DNA of 64,000 bases, from the NCBI RefSeq assembly GCF_002999335.1, contig NW_020312325.1:214411-278410 (forward strand). Direction: 5' to 3'. The position numbers and the translations under genes are program-made. The notes beneath the pieces were generated by a model. That model saw only the letters and a list, made by a program, of their open reading frames with translations. It was not told the origin of the DNA and ran no database searches. Every line of letters starts with the position of its first letter. Positions within the stretch are counted from its first letter, which is position 1. This DNA is from Cyclospora cayetanensis (lineage: Eukaryota; Apicomplexa; Conoidasida; Eucoccidiorida; Eimeriidae). This document shows, piece after piece, positions 24,409 to 36,402 of this stretch.

Positions 24409-24839
24409 TTTCACTGCCTTTAGAAAGCGGAAACCCCAGGCGCCTAGCCACGGGGTTGCAGAGGGGTGGGTGTGCAGTTTAAATATCCTGCGGTAAAACC
24501 AGAAGGGCCTTTAAAGAAAAGGCATGTTGAGAGGCCTCAGGGGTCGCCTGAAGGGCTGCCCTCTGGCGCAACGGTCTCTAAGGATTCCTCAGCACATCAT
24601 CCTCACGAAAGCCCCCAACGGCCTTTAGAAGGTCGTAAATCGTTTAACATATTCGCGAACACCGTAAATCTAAACCATTTAGATCTCGGTATTAGCAAGT
24701 TTCTCCATGTTTCTGGCCTGTTGTTGCCTTTTAATTATCGGTACGAACGCAAAAATGGTGGGGGAGGACCCTCTCCGCCACACGATGCGGCTTGCCTCTG
24801 TGGAAGCAGCCGCAAAGGAAACCTTGGAGGGCTCTGCAG

Positions 24840-26858
24840 CTAGGAGGCTGTGGTGGATCGACGCCTCCCAACAGCCCGCAGTCTCAAAGTAGGGGCTTCT
24901 GGGGAGGAGGAAGCCTCGTTCTTGCACTGTCCTACGAGATTCTGCTGCCCACCGTTTCCAAAGCTGCTGAAATCAGGCTCCCTCAGTATCCACCCCTCAT
25001 ACAGGCCCTCCGCAGTGGGTGGCTGCTCTAGAGCAGCCTTCTCTTCCTGAGGCGGAAGAGCCTCTTCGCAAGCTAAAAGCGCCTCCTGCTGGGCAGAGGT
25101 TCTCCCCACTTCGTCGGCGGGGTGCAGCGTGTTAGGGGCCCCTGCGACGGTAAGGAGGTACCCACAGCAGCAGCAGCAGCAGCAGCAAACCGTGGCTCCA
25201 GCCGCCGCGAGGAGGAAGAGCGTGAGCAGGAGATACGCAAGATAGGGGTGTTGTACAAGGAAAAGCCTGATGCCTTCCGGCTTCGGCTGTACGATCAGCG
25301 AAGCCTCCCCCGCAGAAATTGGGGGGTATAGGTAGATCCGGGCGAACTTGAGTTGCGAAACTAGGGGAAGGGGCAGCCCCTCGATCATGGGAATGACTTG
25401 TTTCGTTTCTTGACTACATACGGCGGGGACTAGGAGGGAAAATACGAAGGGGCATGGCGAGAACTGGACGGGTCGTGTACTGCGAGCCACGAGAGAGTTC
25501 CTATGAGAAAAGGCCAACAAAGACAGCATAAGGGGAGAGACATTACGATGTCGATGAGAGCTGCTATTGTTGAGGGCCCCAGACACGGAGAGCGACAGAA
25601 TGAGATCTACGGTGAACTCCGGTAGCTTTGTCTCTTCCTCCAGCTGTTGCATCGGCTGCATTTGCTGCAAGTCTTGCATGTGTTGTTGCTGTTGTGAGGG
25701 CCAGTGGGAAGAAATGAGGGGCGCAGGAGCAGCGAACATCGCCTCGTCACCGGGTAGCAACTCCCATGAGCGATTGCTGAACGGCACAGTAGCAAAAGCC
25801 ACGGGCTCCTCCAGCGAGGCGAGAGAATGCCCTGAGAGTCCAAAGAGCTCACGATACGCATGCTGAACACTTGAAGCTGTTGCAGGGGGGGGCAGTGCTG
25901 ACTCTGACTGCCCTTGCGGCGGCTGCCGAAAGCTGCCCCCCTCAAATGGGGAGATGCTACCCACAGGCCCTACTTCTACGTCGAGGGCCCCCCCCCCATG
26001 GGGGGGGGAGGCCCCTACAGTGCCCCTGTGCGCCTGTGAAAGCGCGGCAGTGATTCGCGGGAAGAAATCAAAAAACACGGGGAACTGGTGAAGCGGGGGT
26101 GGCGTGGAAGAGACGGAAAGCAAATAGTAGCTGAATGCACCGACGATCGAAAAACACACGAGGGTGCAGCCAAGCACCAGCAAGGCCACGAAGAAGAAGA
26201 GGATTGCCCACTTTGAAAAAGAGGCGAGCGAAAGTGCCCCCGAGCGAAGGGCTGAGAAGCAGCCTTCGAGCCTCTCCTGCAGAAGCATCAGTTCTTCCCG
26301 AAAAAAGCCAAGCAATCCTGGAGCATCCCACGTTTCGGAACCCCCCCCTCCGTCATGTCTGTTTTCTTTTTTCCTTGGTATCGGCGTTCCCCTTTTGTTT
26401 GTCGTCATGAGCAAACGGCGTGATCGATCTAGCGGGGTACAAGGCATTGGACCATCTACCCGCCGGCCTGCTTCCCCTTGATTCACTCTTGTGCTGACAC
26501 AGCCCTCAAAATAAGACCCTCTTGGAGGCATTGTGGCAGGCGGAAGCCCCCTGAAAGATCTCGGAGTGCTGACGGGAGTAACAAACTGCGCTGAAGTGGC
26601 AGGGGGTGGGGAGGGGCCCCCGGCCGTCTGAGAGGCTCCGCATCGGGGGGAATCTGAAAAGTCTGATGAACCTGCAGATTTCATGTGGTGCTCGGCGGCC
26701 TGCAGGGAAGTGCATTCTTCGACTCCACCGTTGAGTTCATTCTGTCCTTGCTTTTCTTCCTTGATCGCTTGCATTTGTTTCTCTCCGCTTGCTTCTACTC
26801 TCTCTGGAAGGCGCGACGCCCGAGCATGGGGAGCTGCAGGCTGTGCTGTGTACTGCAT
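24840..26858 (-). CDS. Seipin-like ER membrane protein, single exon
   Basis: An uninterrupted 672-codon frame. The N-terminal ~210 residues are S/P/G-rich and probably disordered. A first membrane helix lies at about 218-248 (FFFVALLVLGCTLVCFS) and a second at about 541-575 (LAYLLLTLFLLAAAGATV followed by eight Cys). The lumenal part between them resembles seipin: a beta-strand region with FTVDLILSLSVSGAL, then SLVARSTRPVQFSPCPF, and KFARIYLYPP before the second helix. Seipin forms rings at ER-lipid droplet contacts and controls triacylglycerol droplet assembly. The eight-Cys run is coded by the (CTG)n strand of a triplet repeat. The family call rests on topology plus the ARSxRP block and is not certain. 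Start: the first ATG of the frame. Confidence 0.65.
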   Translation of the reverse strand: MQYTAQPAAPHARASRLPERVEASGEKQMQAIKEEKQGQNELNGGVEECTSLQAAEHHMKSAGSSDFSDSPRCGASQTAGGPSPPPATSAQFVTPVSTPRSFRGLPPATMPPRGSYFEGCVSTRVNQGEAGRRVDGPMPCTPLDRSRRLLMTTNKRGTPIPRKKENRHDGGGGSETWDAPGLLGFFREELMLLQERLEGCFSALRSGALSLASFSKWAILFFFVALLVLGCTLVCFSIVGAFSYYLLSVSSTPPPLHQFPVFFDFFPRITAALSQAHRGTVGASPPHGGGALDVEVGPVGSISPFEGGSFRQPPQGQSESALPPPATASSVQHAYRELFGLSGHSLASLEEPVAFATVPFSNRSWELLPGDEAMFAAPAPLISSHWPSQQQQHMQDLQQMQPMQQLEEETKLPEFTVDLILSLSVSGALNNSSSHRHRNVSPLMLSLLAFSHRNSLVARSTRPVQFSPCPFVFSLLVPAVCSQETKQVIPMIEGLPLPLVSQLKFARIYLYPPISAGEASLIVQPKPEGIRLFLVQHPYLAYLLLTLFLLAAAGATVCCCCCCCCGYLLTVAGAPNTLHPADEVGRTSAQQEALLACEEALPPQEEKAALEQPPTAEGLYEGWILREPDFSSFGNGGQQNLVGQCKNEASSSPEAPTLRLRAVGRRRSTTAS

Positions 26859-27890
26859 TCTACCGAGGTCGCGAGCTTCCTAGACAAAGAGGGGAAGAGC
26901 GAGGAGCATGCAGGACCGCTGAAAGTCATCGTTGCAATCCCTCCTCTGCGCCCTATTGCAGAACGCAGGCAGCAAAATGCAGAAGCCGCCCAAACGAGAA
27001 GGGAGAGGGAGACGACCAAGATATAGGGAGTGCCTCCAGCTGCTTCATACAGCCCTCATGAATCTTACATCATTGTAGAGGCCCATTTGCCTTCGTTCGC
27101 ACGGCGTATTTGTGTTCCCTCAATCGATCTGCAGGATTCACGGGAAGGGAGCAACATGGGATGCGAGGGCTACCAGCGAAAAACGCACTCCAACCGGACC
27201 ACAAGCCTAAAGCAAAACAGAAAAGCACTCATGAAACCGTGTGGAAGAGGATCTTCTCATCACAAACAACGCCGGGCTGCGAGGAAAATCACGGGGCCCC
27301 CAGGCTCCTCGAGTCGGCGGGAGTGGGAGAGATGGGGTAAGCGAGGTAGAAAGCTCCATTTGGGTGCCGCATTTTTCTTAAAGGCAAACAGAACTGAAAA
27401 GCTTTCCTATTCTGCCTTTAGGTAAACCTCCAGTGTCTCCCTTTGCATTCCTTTGTGCCTCGAAGATCGCGCGTGGGGGCTTCTTTAGTGTTGGAGTTTC
27501 AGCAGGATTCCTTTGATTGCCGAAAGGAGGAAGTCGGAAGTACAGGCTTTTCTATGTACCCCTTTTTCTTTTAGCTGGGCTAACGGCAACCAGCAGGGGA
27601 AAGTTGCAATGCGCGTGAGGGTCATGAACTTGAAGGGCTCCTTCACGACTTTCATGATTTTTCATCTTCTGTCGGTTTGTCGTTAGCTGCTTCTTGCGAA
27701 GAGCCCGAGTGGAAGGCTAGAAGAGGGGGACCAGGGGATACAAGCTTGGCTGAATGCTAATCAGTCCACAGTAATAATGCAGTGCACCGTAACGGAACAC
27801 AGCACGGGTAAAGCAGGCTAGCACAAAGGTTGACACCACACGAGTGAAGGCGTTGAAGTGAAAGGAGAAGATACGAACTGCTACGACAAG
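26859..27890. other. Intergenic region between seipin-like and RIO2 genes
   Basis: It lies between divergent starts and should hold both promoters. A + strand frame at 27156-27425 is rich in Lys/Arg and His but has no recognised motif or splice partners. It could be a small unrecognised exon or chance. Confidence 0.45.
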
Positions 27891-30800
27891 ATGCGGCTTC
27901 AGGCGGACGTCCTGCGTTACATGACGAAGGGGGAGTTTCGTGTGCTGACTGCCGTCGAGATGGGCATGAAGAACCATGAGTTTGTGTCTGCACAGCTCAT
28001 TGAGCAAATAGCAGGGCTACGAAGACATTCCATTCGGCAAACTCTTAGCTCATTGTTGAAAAACAAGCTGATTTACCACTCGTCCAAGTCGTACGATGGA
28101 TACAAACTCACCTACTTGGGCTATGACTACCTCGCCCTTCATGCCTTAACGAAGAGGGGTCTTATTAAAGGAGTGGGTGTTAGGATGGGAGTTGGGAAGG
28201 AGTCAGATATTCATATCTGTGAAGGCACCGACGGAAAGGTATTGGTTCTCAAACTACACAGGCTGGGTGAGACATCTCGAATGTTCTTGCTCGCAATTCC
28301 CTCTGTGATTTGCCTTTTCATTTCCTCTCTTTCTTTTCAGTATGCCTATTTCCGTCTCTTCTCGCCCATGTTGCATCATGTATGTCCTCTTGATCTTGGT
28401 GCTGTGCTCTGCCTCACCTGCGAGTCCTTCGGCAGAACAGTTACTGGAGCGTTCAAAGTGTTGGGGAGGGTTGTGCCGCGATTCTGCTCAAGGCACCTCC
28501 CGACTGAGGCTAGAATTTATGTCTCAGGGTCTGTGCATCTTGCTGGCAGTCACCCGTGATCGGTGTGCATGCGTCAATGACGCGAGTCTCGAACTGCGTA
28601 GCAGCTACATGAAATGTTGTTTCCGTGACGTGTTTGCAGGCCGCATTTCCTTTCGTTCAATCAAGAAGAACAGGGATTATATGCAGCACAGAACGCATTG
28701 CAGCTGGCACTACTTAGCCCATTTAGCGGCCGTCAGAGAATTTGCGTATCTCAAGGCCTTGCATGCCCACGGCTTCCCCGTCCCGCAGCCTCAAGACATG
28801 AACAGGCATGCGGTGCTCATGGAGTACATTGATGCAATTCCGCTGACACAGGTAACTCGAGGGACGGTGCGGCAAGTGGATTAGTAGCACACGTTCTTAG
28901 TATTCATCGTGGGCGTGTCTCTTCCGTTGCTTGGTGGCTGTGGGCATCTCCCCACCATTGTAAAGAGGGGGCTGATCTTTCCGTTCTCGTCATCATTTTA
29001 GGCGTGTGTGTAGCAAGACTTGCCAGATCGCTGGTGAAAATCCTTTTCCCTTGCTGCTATCTGTTCTAGCCCGCTTTCGGTCTGTAGCATAAAAGTGCTG
29101 TTATTAGTCATCACGTATGTGTGCAATATGTCCTTTTTCTGCCGCCCACAGGTACGCGAACTGGCCTCCCCAATGACGGTTCTGGAGCGCCTAATGAAGC
29201 TCATTGTTCGGTTAGCTCACTGTGGTTTGATTCATGGAGACTTCAACGAGTTTAACTTGATGATTAACGAGGAAAACGGGAGCATCACGATGATCGGTGC
29301 GTCAGACGTCCCAGGCGTTAAGGAGCTTAGTATCAATAGCTGATCGAGCAAATAGAAGCTTTAGCCGGAGAATATCTGGCTAAATATTCAGGAATCTCAT
29401 GTCTTCATTTAGAGCATTGCAGGTCCGAAGTGATTGCAATATGGGCCCTGCGTGCGGGCTGTTCGTGAACCTTCTGAGTCATCCATCAATTCGCCGATAT
29501 TTGGTTTCAGTGATTCTGTTTCTCCTTGATATTTGCAAGGGCGCTTCTGTTATTAATATTGAGTGTTTCTTGAGTGCGATTGCTACGCAGTGATACTTTT
29601 TGTTTCCTTATTTCCGTTGACATATCTTCAATATTCAGTTGTATGCGCTCGTTTCACATCCAGGTTTCATGGCCTTGTCGCGTTTCTTGTTGCTTTGCTG
29701 TCATGCCGCTAAATACGCTCTGTTGCTCCCTCATGCCATTACGCAACCATTCCCGTGGTGGCTTAGATACAAGACGCTTCTTTATCTGTGTGGCACAGTG
29801 TTTTTTGTTCACGCTGTGCAGATCTTCCCCAGATGGTTTCCATCTACCACCCGAACGCGGCCGTGTACTTCGCCCGAGATGTTGAATGTATCAAGAGACT
29901 GTTTGAGAGAAAATTTCTTGTAGAGGTTTCCAGTGTACCCAAGTCAGAACACTACATTATCATAAATGCCAATTTGTAGTCCAATGTAGCTCAGCTTAAA
30001 CTGCCTCAGCCTTTATCGACTTGAAACCTAGCACCTTCACTGCGGCGTCTTTGAGAGTCCATGACTGTAGATGCAATCAACAGGTTTTGTTTCCGAACGA
30101 TTGCAACTTTCAGTTGAGATGGTGAGTTATTGTCTATTCTTTGCTGTGCTTTGTTTAGATTCGAGGAAGTTGTGGGTGAGCCCGAAAATTTAACTGCTTC
30201 CAGTCGTCGATCCGATATTCTATCCAGTGAAGCTACGTCTTCTCATGGAGACGAAGGAGATGAAGTAGTGAGCAAATGCAAAAGGATACTAGTGTCAGAT
30301 GGTCTAGACGACTGTCAGACGAAACTGCTGGAAGGAGCTTTGGCTGCTCGGCTAGACGCGCAGGGAATCTCTTCTATTTCTGACCAAGGGGATACAGAAG
30401 AAGAATGTTCTTCCGTATCCTCTGGACAAGAGGACGAGGCGGAGGAGGAGCAGACAGATGATCAAGGAGAGAAGGAAGGGGGGGGGGAAGGAGAAGCAAA
30501 AGAAAAAAGGTCAGAAAATGTGGAAGAGAAAGAAGGCCTGGACTCGGAAAGCGAGGCGAGCAGCGAAGAGGGTGGAACCAGCGGCAGCGGTGCGCGCTGG
30601 TCCCTTTCCATATTAATTAAACCTCATTTTGATGCATGCAGCAACCAACTCCCTGTTGGAGACGCCATCCACCTTTATTCCTAAAGGCCTTTGATTTGCA
30701 CTTTTCTTTCTAAGCTCTTTTTCATACACAATTGGGGCCTCAGGCGGGGCTTAAGCAGCGAAGAGTAGCCATTATTTGCATCCAGTGGCTGTATCGTCTT

Positions 30801-31664
30801 TTACTTGCCTTCCCGAGTGCTGTGCCGGTCGTAATGCCTTGATTGTGATGGTAAATGGACCCTACATGGCCCCTAGAACTTCTGGACGAGGGGCGTCTTC
30901 CGACATAGTGTGATAATTGCAAACGCAGTGCGCTCTGCGTCTGATATTTAGTTCTTCCCGCAGTGACGTAGCAATTTCGAACCTATCCAGCTCTGCGCTT
31001 TTGCCATTTCAGAGGTAGACGAACCGCCGAGCCGTCCCTTAGTGCCCGAGGAGCAGCAGGCGCTGATTCACTGCTGGCGTCCAACAGCCCGAAGGTAAGC
31101 TATGGAACCGCCGTCAGCTGAACTATCTACAATGTACCTCATTTCGACCCACGCTTTTCGTGGTACGACTGCATAATGACCTTGGAGTTTTAGTCTTGTA
31201 GAACAGGGCTCCTAGCAGTTTCTTATTCTCTCTCTTTCAGTCTCTTTGTTTTCATGTTTCTGTCTGTCTCTCCTACGTATGCCTGTTTCTCTGGTTCTGC
31301 ATTCTGTTCACATTTTTCGAAGACTTAAGAAGAGTACAAGGAGCAATGCAAACAGCCGCCATACACTGTGTTGCATGGGTCCTTCAGCCCCGCCTGTCAT
31401 TTTGTGTCGTTTTCTCATTCGTGTCTTGTCATTGCTCCCCCCTTTGGACTCATATCTGAGGATTTATGCAGGGGACTTTTAAATTTAGGCAGTTTAGTTT
31501 GTGTTTAGAGTTCTCTGGCTTTTTTTCCTTGTAGGCATACACGAGACTCAGTGAGAAAGAGAGTTCAAGCGAAGAACCAGAAGAGGAACGGCAGGGGAAA
31601 CTTTGGATCGAACAAGAACGCCGAGAGAATCAGGGCCAAGCAAATGGCCAAGTTTGATTGTTAG
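27891..31664 (+). CDS. RIO2: RIO2 atypical protein kinase/ATPase
   Basis: RIO2 binds late cytoplasmic pre-40S particles and is needed for 18S rRNA maturation. Start at ATG 27891 because family members begin with this winged-helix segment (LRYMTKGEFRVLTAVEMGMKN). Exon 1 (27891-28266) holds the winged helix and the P-loop GVGKESDI. 28640-28851 has FRSIKKNRDYM and the hinge MEYIDAIPL. 29152-29296 has the catalytic loop LIHGDFNEFNLMI. 29822-29925 has the metal-binding Asp, rebuilt from a split codon, then LPQMVS and YHPNAAVYFARDV. The exon near 30164-30595 is acidic and Glu-rich. The short exon near 31014-31094 is followed by the last, about 31535-31664, a basic tail ending in a TAG at 31662. The border between 29925 and the acidic exon is uncertain. 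Introns here are not filled with CAG arrays, unlike in the flanking blocks. Confidence 0.93.
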
Positions 31665-33598
31665 GCACTTCATCCATTTGTTTTCTTCTTTATAAAGGAA
31701 TGTTGCTGTGTGCTGCTCTTGTTTGTTTACTGGGCTCTCAACAAACTACCCGCAAGCTGTTCAGTATTGCCAGGAGTTACCCTTCAGGGATCTTAATTGC
31801 ATTTTCCCATTCCGCCAGTCCGTTCCCATTTTTTCTTGCTCTGTGTTGTGCAACCTATGCGCTCTGCTCTCGGTTGTTCTGCCTTTATTTTAGTGGTTCG
31901 TTTCGTGTTTCATCCCCTCACTCAACCTTGCGTTCTACAAGTTCCTTGTATGCCCTTCTATAGCACTCCTCATGGGCTCCTTACAAGGAAGCCCACAGTG
32001 TAGCCTTTCCTCTTCTAGGGTCTGCCTAGGTCAGTACAGTTAGCCTTGAACCGGATGCAAAAGTTTAGTAAATCAGTGTCGCTCCAGCAGAACTCCATCC
32101 CCCTTGTCGTGCCTTCGCCTCGTAGGGTCTCCCCAACAGGAAAGAGGCCAGATACGGTGCTCCAAAGTTGCTACGCCCTCTGTGGGCACTCCGAGCCTCA
32201 CACAACACTGCACATAGCATCAAGTGCAAAGGCACATACTATCTGTCACCGACATAAGCTCTCCGTAGGAAGACACGTGACTCTAAACAAACCACAAACT
32301 CTATAGAAGATTCTTGCGTGTTGTCCAATAGAACTCCAGCCTCGATCTGCTCGGGCTTTTGTGAGTTCTCAATATGAGGGAAGAGGAACACCTTGAGTGC
32401 GAGCTGCTGCACGCTTAAACTACTCCGAGTATCCAAAGTTTGTTGCACGTTGGGCTTAAGCACGGGGACACTAAAGAATCGACTAGTGCGCTTGTCTGGT
32501 CAGCGCATCTTGTTTTGTGCAGAGTAGTGTGCACTCAATAGAAGAAGAAACAACGTTCTTATTCGTAGCCGGCTGTACATAGTATAGTGGTACTGCATTG
32601 AAGCGTAGTTCGGCCGCTACCTTATTTTTGGTGTAACGGGCAGGCTGCATAGTAGGAAAAAATGTTTAGATAGCCAGACCAAATAGTGACCGATTCCGTA
32701 ACAATTCTCAGTTGAGTATAACTCATGCAGCAGAAGGTGCCATTACATACGGTGTACACTGTGCTCCTATTTATGGGGAACCAAGTCTGGCATGCAGCAA
32801 AAGTATATACTTACCTTGTCAAGCTCAGCATTCCATGTAGGCTTCAGGTGTCTTTTCATGATAACTAGTGTAGCAGACATTGCCTTGACATTTGCTTGGA
32901 TCGCCGCGCTGTCCCTTCTGAGGAATGATGCATGATGTTTTCTTCAGAAGGTATAAGGACACACGATAACTGCCCTTTAACTAGTGTTTTGCTGTTGTGC
33001 CCTTCGGTGGCTTGCGTCGTTGGTGCTGTAGACTGTATGCAGGAATGTGTCAAGTGGCAGAGGTAATACGTCCCTGAGCAATTATGTGGCAGACTAGAGA
33101 CGCGAACATTAGTTGCTGCTCACGCGATGCTAGCCACGCATGACATTCAGCCCTTAGCTTCCCTATAAGCAATAGCAAATTGAAATTAGGTGCACTGGAA
33201 CAAATAAAAAACACGTAGTACCCTCAGGCGTACAAAAAAGTATGTCAAGACCAGCTGCTCGCGTCGCCGCTCCCCTTGGGTACAGCGTTGCCTGCGGTGA
33301 CACGCAAAATCAACAAGAAGAGACGTCCTTTTTTTGCTTTGAGGTGATAAAATTGAATAAATGCGCCATGGGTGGCAAAATACAGAGTCCTGGAGAGGAC
33401 AGATGAGCTGCTTCCTTTTGAGCAACGATGGCAAGGATTGCTGCACTTCAAAGCGCGCCGCTCCGTCCCCGTCGCTACAAATGCCTTCCCCTCCCGTTTT
33501 GCCCTCACTGACTCCTGCCGTTCATCATTCAGTTAAATTCTTGATTTATCCTGTCCAAACGTTCGAAAATCCACCATTAGTCAGCTTTAACTCGCGAA
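31665..33598. other. Repeat-poor intergenic region
   Basis: No recognisable gene. Composition is A+T-richer and without CAG arrays. ORFs are below about 100 codons and lack motifs. The last ~100 bp precede the secreted-protein start and may hold its promoter and 5' UTR. Confidence 0.55.
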
Positions 33599-33599
33599 A

Positions 33600-34507
33600 A
33601 TGAAGACCGCTTTCTTTGCCGTTGCTCTTGGTGCTTTGGTTGCCCCGATGGCAGCCCAGGAGGACCAGGCCCCCGATATTTCCCCTGAAGGTAAGACTCC
33701 CGCTGTTCTATTGAATTTACTCCCTTCTAATTATATACGTCCTGTATGGGCAGTATGTTGCCTATCCCCCCCAGTTTAAGTTTGCTACCTCCGAGGCTGT
33801 CATCAGTTGCGTGGGTGAGGGTGGGAGTTTATGGTTTTGGGCATAATCGTGCTGTGCTACGTCGCCGCTCACACCCCGTGGTCTTCTGTCCGACCTCTTG
33901 TTCCTATTGTGTATGCACCCGAAACTTCCCTTCCCCGTTTCCCTTCTGGCCCTCCTGAAGCTTTGCGCCTCGTCCTTTGCTGGAACAAGAGGTCTTCCCC
34001 CCTTCGCCTCCGTGGTTGTCGCTTCTCTCCGAATGCCGTGCCCTTCCCTTTCTTGTCGGGTATATGTGCGTTTCGCGCGTCTTTTGGTCATCCGCAGACC
34101 TCCAGGCCTCGTTCGAGAAGCATTTTTCCAAGTTCGACTGGTCACAGGTTTCCCCCGAGGCGCTCGGAATGCAGTTGAACTTCGACGAAATGAGCGATGA
34201 AGAGCTTCGAGCGCTGGCTGAAGTGTTCGTGAAACCTGGCCTCATCGGCCCCGAGGAGGCTCAGGTCTTCATTGATTCGCTCGTAGACCCACGAATGCGC
34301 GCCATGCTGCAAGGCCTCAGCGGAAAGTGGAACGAAATAATGGAAAAACTTATCGCGGATCCCCAGTACCATGACTTCCTGCGCAAGTTCGCCGAAGTTG
34401 ACATGGATGCCCTTACTGAAGCTGTTGGCATCCCTGGCGGTCTCGCCGGCGCTATGGCCTCTCTTTCGGAGACGTCATCAGACAATGCAGCAGAGAACAT
34501 TGACTAA
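33600..34507 (+). CDS. Small secreted protein, two exons
   Basis: Exon 1 (33600-33690) codes a classical signal peptide (MKTAFFAVALGALVAPMAAQ, likely cleaved near AAQ-ED). Exon 2 (34098-34507) joins in phase to give 166 residues in total. The mature part is helical and acidic, with no Cys: FEKHFSKFDWSQVSPEALG, DEMSDEELRALAEVF, SLVDPRMRAMLQGLSGKW and a tail SDNAAENID. No membrane helix or GPI signal follows, so it should enter the secretory pathway, for example to an apical organelle, refractile body or parasitophorous vacuole. From memory it recalls the Eimeria sporozoite/refractile-body antigen family (SO7-like), but I cannot confirm that. It is in the repeat-poor block and has a single clean intron with GTAAG and CAG borders. 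Confidence 0.75.
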
Positions 34508-34509
34508 AC

Positions 34510-36400
34510 GGGCTGTGCAATATCAGCGGCGCAGATTATTGAGTGTTCCCGGCTCAGTACGCACTAAGGCTTAGTGATTGACAAAGAATAGGCACTTACT
34601 GCGCAGGACAGGTTATTATATACCCTCGTAGGGGAAGTTTTCTCGAGCGCTAGTGGGTGGGGTAGGTGACGACCATTTCTTTCTTCCGGCCTGCGCGCCC
34701 CTTTCACTTTGTTCATTGGCACTTAAAAGGTTTCTTGAAGACCTGCTACATCCGGTTCTTCACTTGTTGCATTAATTTGGGGAGCAGTTCTCGGCTTCAT
34801 GATCTCGTCTGGCGGCGATTGAGGCGCACACGTACACATCCCCGTGGTGAGGACCTGCTACTCAGCTGTGTTTAGCACTTAGGACAGAGTGGTCGTCGAG
34901 CAGTTGCTTTCTAGCATGTGGTGCGAAGAGTGATCGGAGCATGAAGGCTATGGGCTCTCGATGCTCTCTGGACGTCAGTCCTTTATTCCGGCGGAGGAGG
35001 AGGGGCGATGCATGCGCATGACAGCTGACCAAACACGGTGCTTTATTTCGCACGTCTCGAAGACCTTTGTCCACGCTCTCTAAATTTTTGTGTCCTGGTG
35101 ACAGCTTGTGATTAGGGGGCATCAATATACTCTCTTGACATGTATGTAGGGTCTTTCTAGCGCTCTGCAGAGCGGTCAGAAGTTGGGTATTCCTTCTTAT
35201 CAGCTTCGGCGCTGGTTTCGCGCGGTTACTCTGTAGTGCGTGCACCCCCCCCCCAAATGTTTTGGCGATGCGCGACATCTAGAGAGTTTCTATCTAGGCT
35301 CTAGGGGGCCGGTGCTACCCTCTTCGCTGGATTAGTTGGTAGGGACAGCGCGGGTGGGAGGGGTGGGGCTGTGGTTGTGCATGTGCAGTCTCGCGTTCGT
35401 GTTTTGGTTGCGGCGTTATCATGCTCCAATGGCACGGTAGAGAGGGCCTAGCCTAGTTTGGAAGGACGTGGTGCCGTAGGAGACGGTTGGGTGTGGAGTG
35501 CCTTAGAGGGTGTAATAGAAAGTGCGATTCTGGGCAGGTTCAGTGCTTGTACCTGCTGGGGGCAGGCTCACAACAGCTCCTGCGCTACTGATGGCGCATA
35601 GTGCTGCTTGAACTGAAAAGCTGTCCGATCTATTGCTTCCTTCTCACCGGTTGCGCCACACTGAGACTCGCGTTAGGCCTACAATTCACGGTATTTTTTA
35701 CACTGCAGTGGAGCACCGCGGGGAGTTTGCGCGGTCGAGAGATACAAGTTCGATGCAGAAGTTTATCCTCGCACCACGAAAAGGTGTATGGGTGCCCGCA
35801 GTGCCGCCCATTCATGCACAGGCGTGCAAGTGCCGGGTCTGCGAGAACCCCAGAATCATATTCCAAGCAGTCGTTGGACGGCGCCGCTTCTCACGCCAGC
35901 GACCTGCGACAAAGAAAACAAAGTTCGGCTAGATGAATGCGGAAGGCAACAATGAATGATGAGCGACGAAAGTGCGGAAGGTTTTTGTCACAGCGGGGTC
36001 GGGGCGGGGCAGAGCAGTAACGCAGCGCCGGCAGGTGTACGTAGCGCTTCCCCAAGCAACACTAAGGAAGGATCGCGATGAATGAAAAGGCCGAGCGGAC
36101 AGAACTCTTGAATAACAATGAGATGCTGTGCGCTCCGGGGTGCGACGCGCACAACACAGAAGCACCCAGAGACACCGTATAATCAGAATGAGCGCTTTGC
36201 GTATGCGCACGCACGAACCAAGGGGTGGACCCTTTTAATATCAGTGAAAATAGGATATGCTGCTCTCACACAACAGCTGCTGGTAATGAACGTGCAATGC
36301 CACCCGAAGGGAAAATGCATATCCAAAGGGGAGTCTGAAAGCAATCGACAAAATAAACAGCCGAAGCAACGAGACCAATTGCCTCCAGGCGCCCTCTAGT
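34510..36400. other. Repeat-poor region without a recognised gene
   Basis: It spans the 3' side of the secreted-protein gene and of the glutaredoxin gene (convergent). A + strand frame at 35750-35935 has a basic tail but no known motif. Nothing else supports a gene. Confidence 0.5.
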
Positions 36401-36402
36401 CA

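Noticed and set aside
27560..27720. Possible small nucleolar RNA upstream of RIO2
   Set aside because: Some ATGA-like elements are present, but no paired C and D boxes with a terminal stem could be found.
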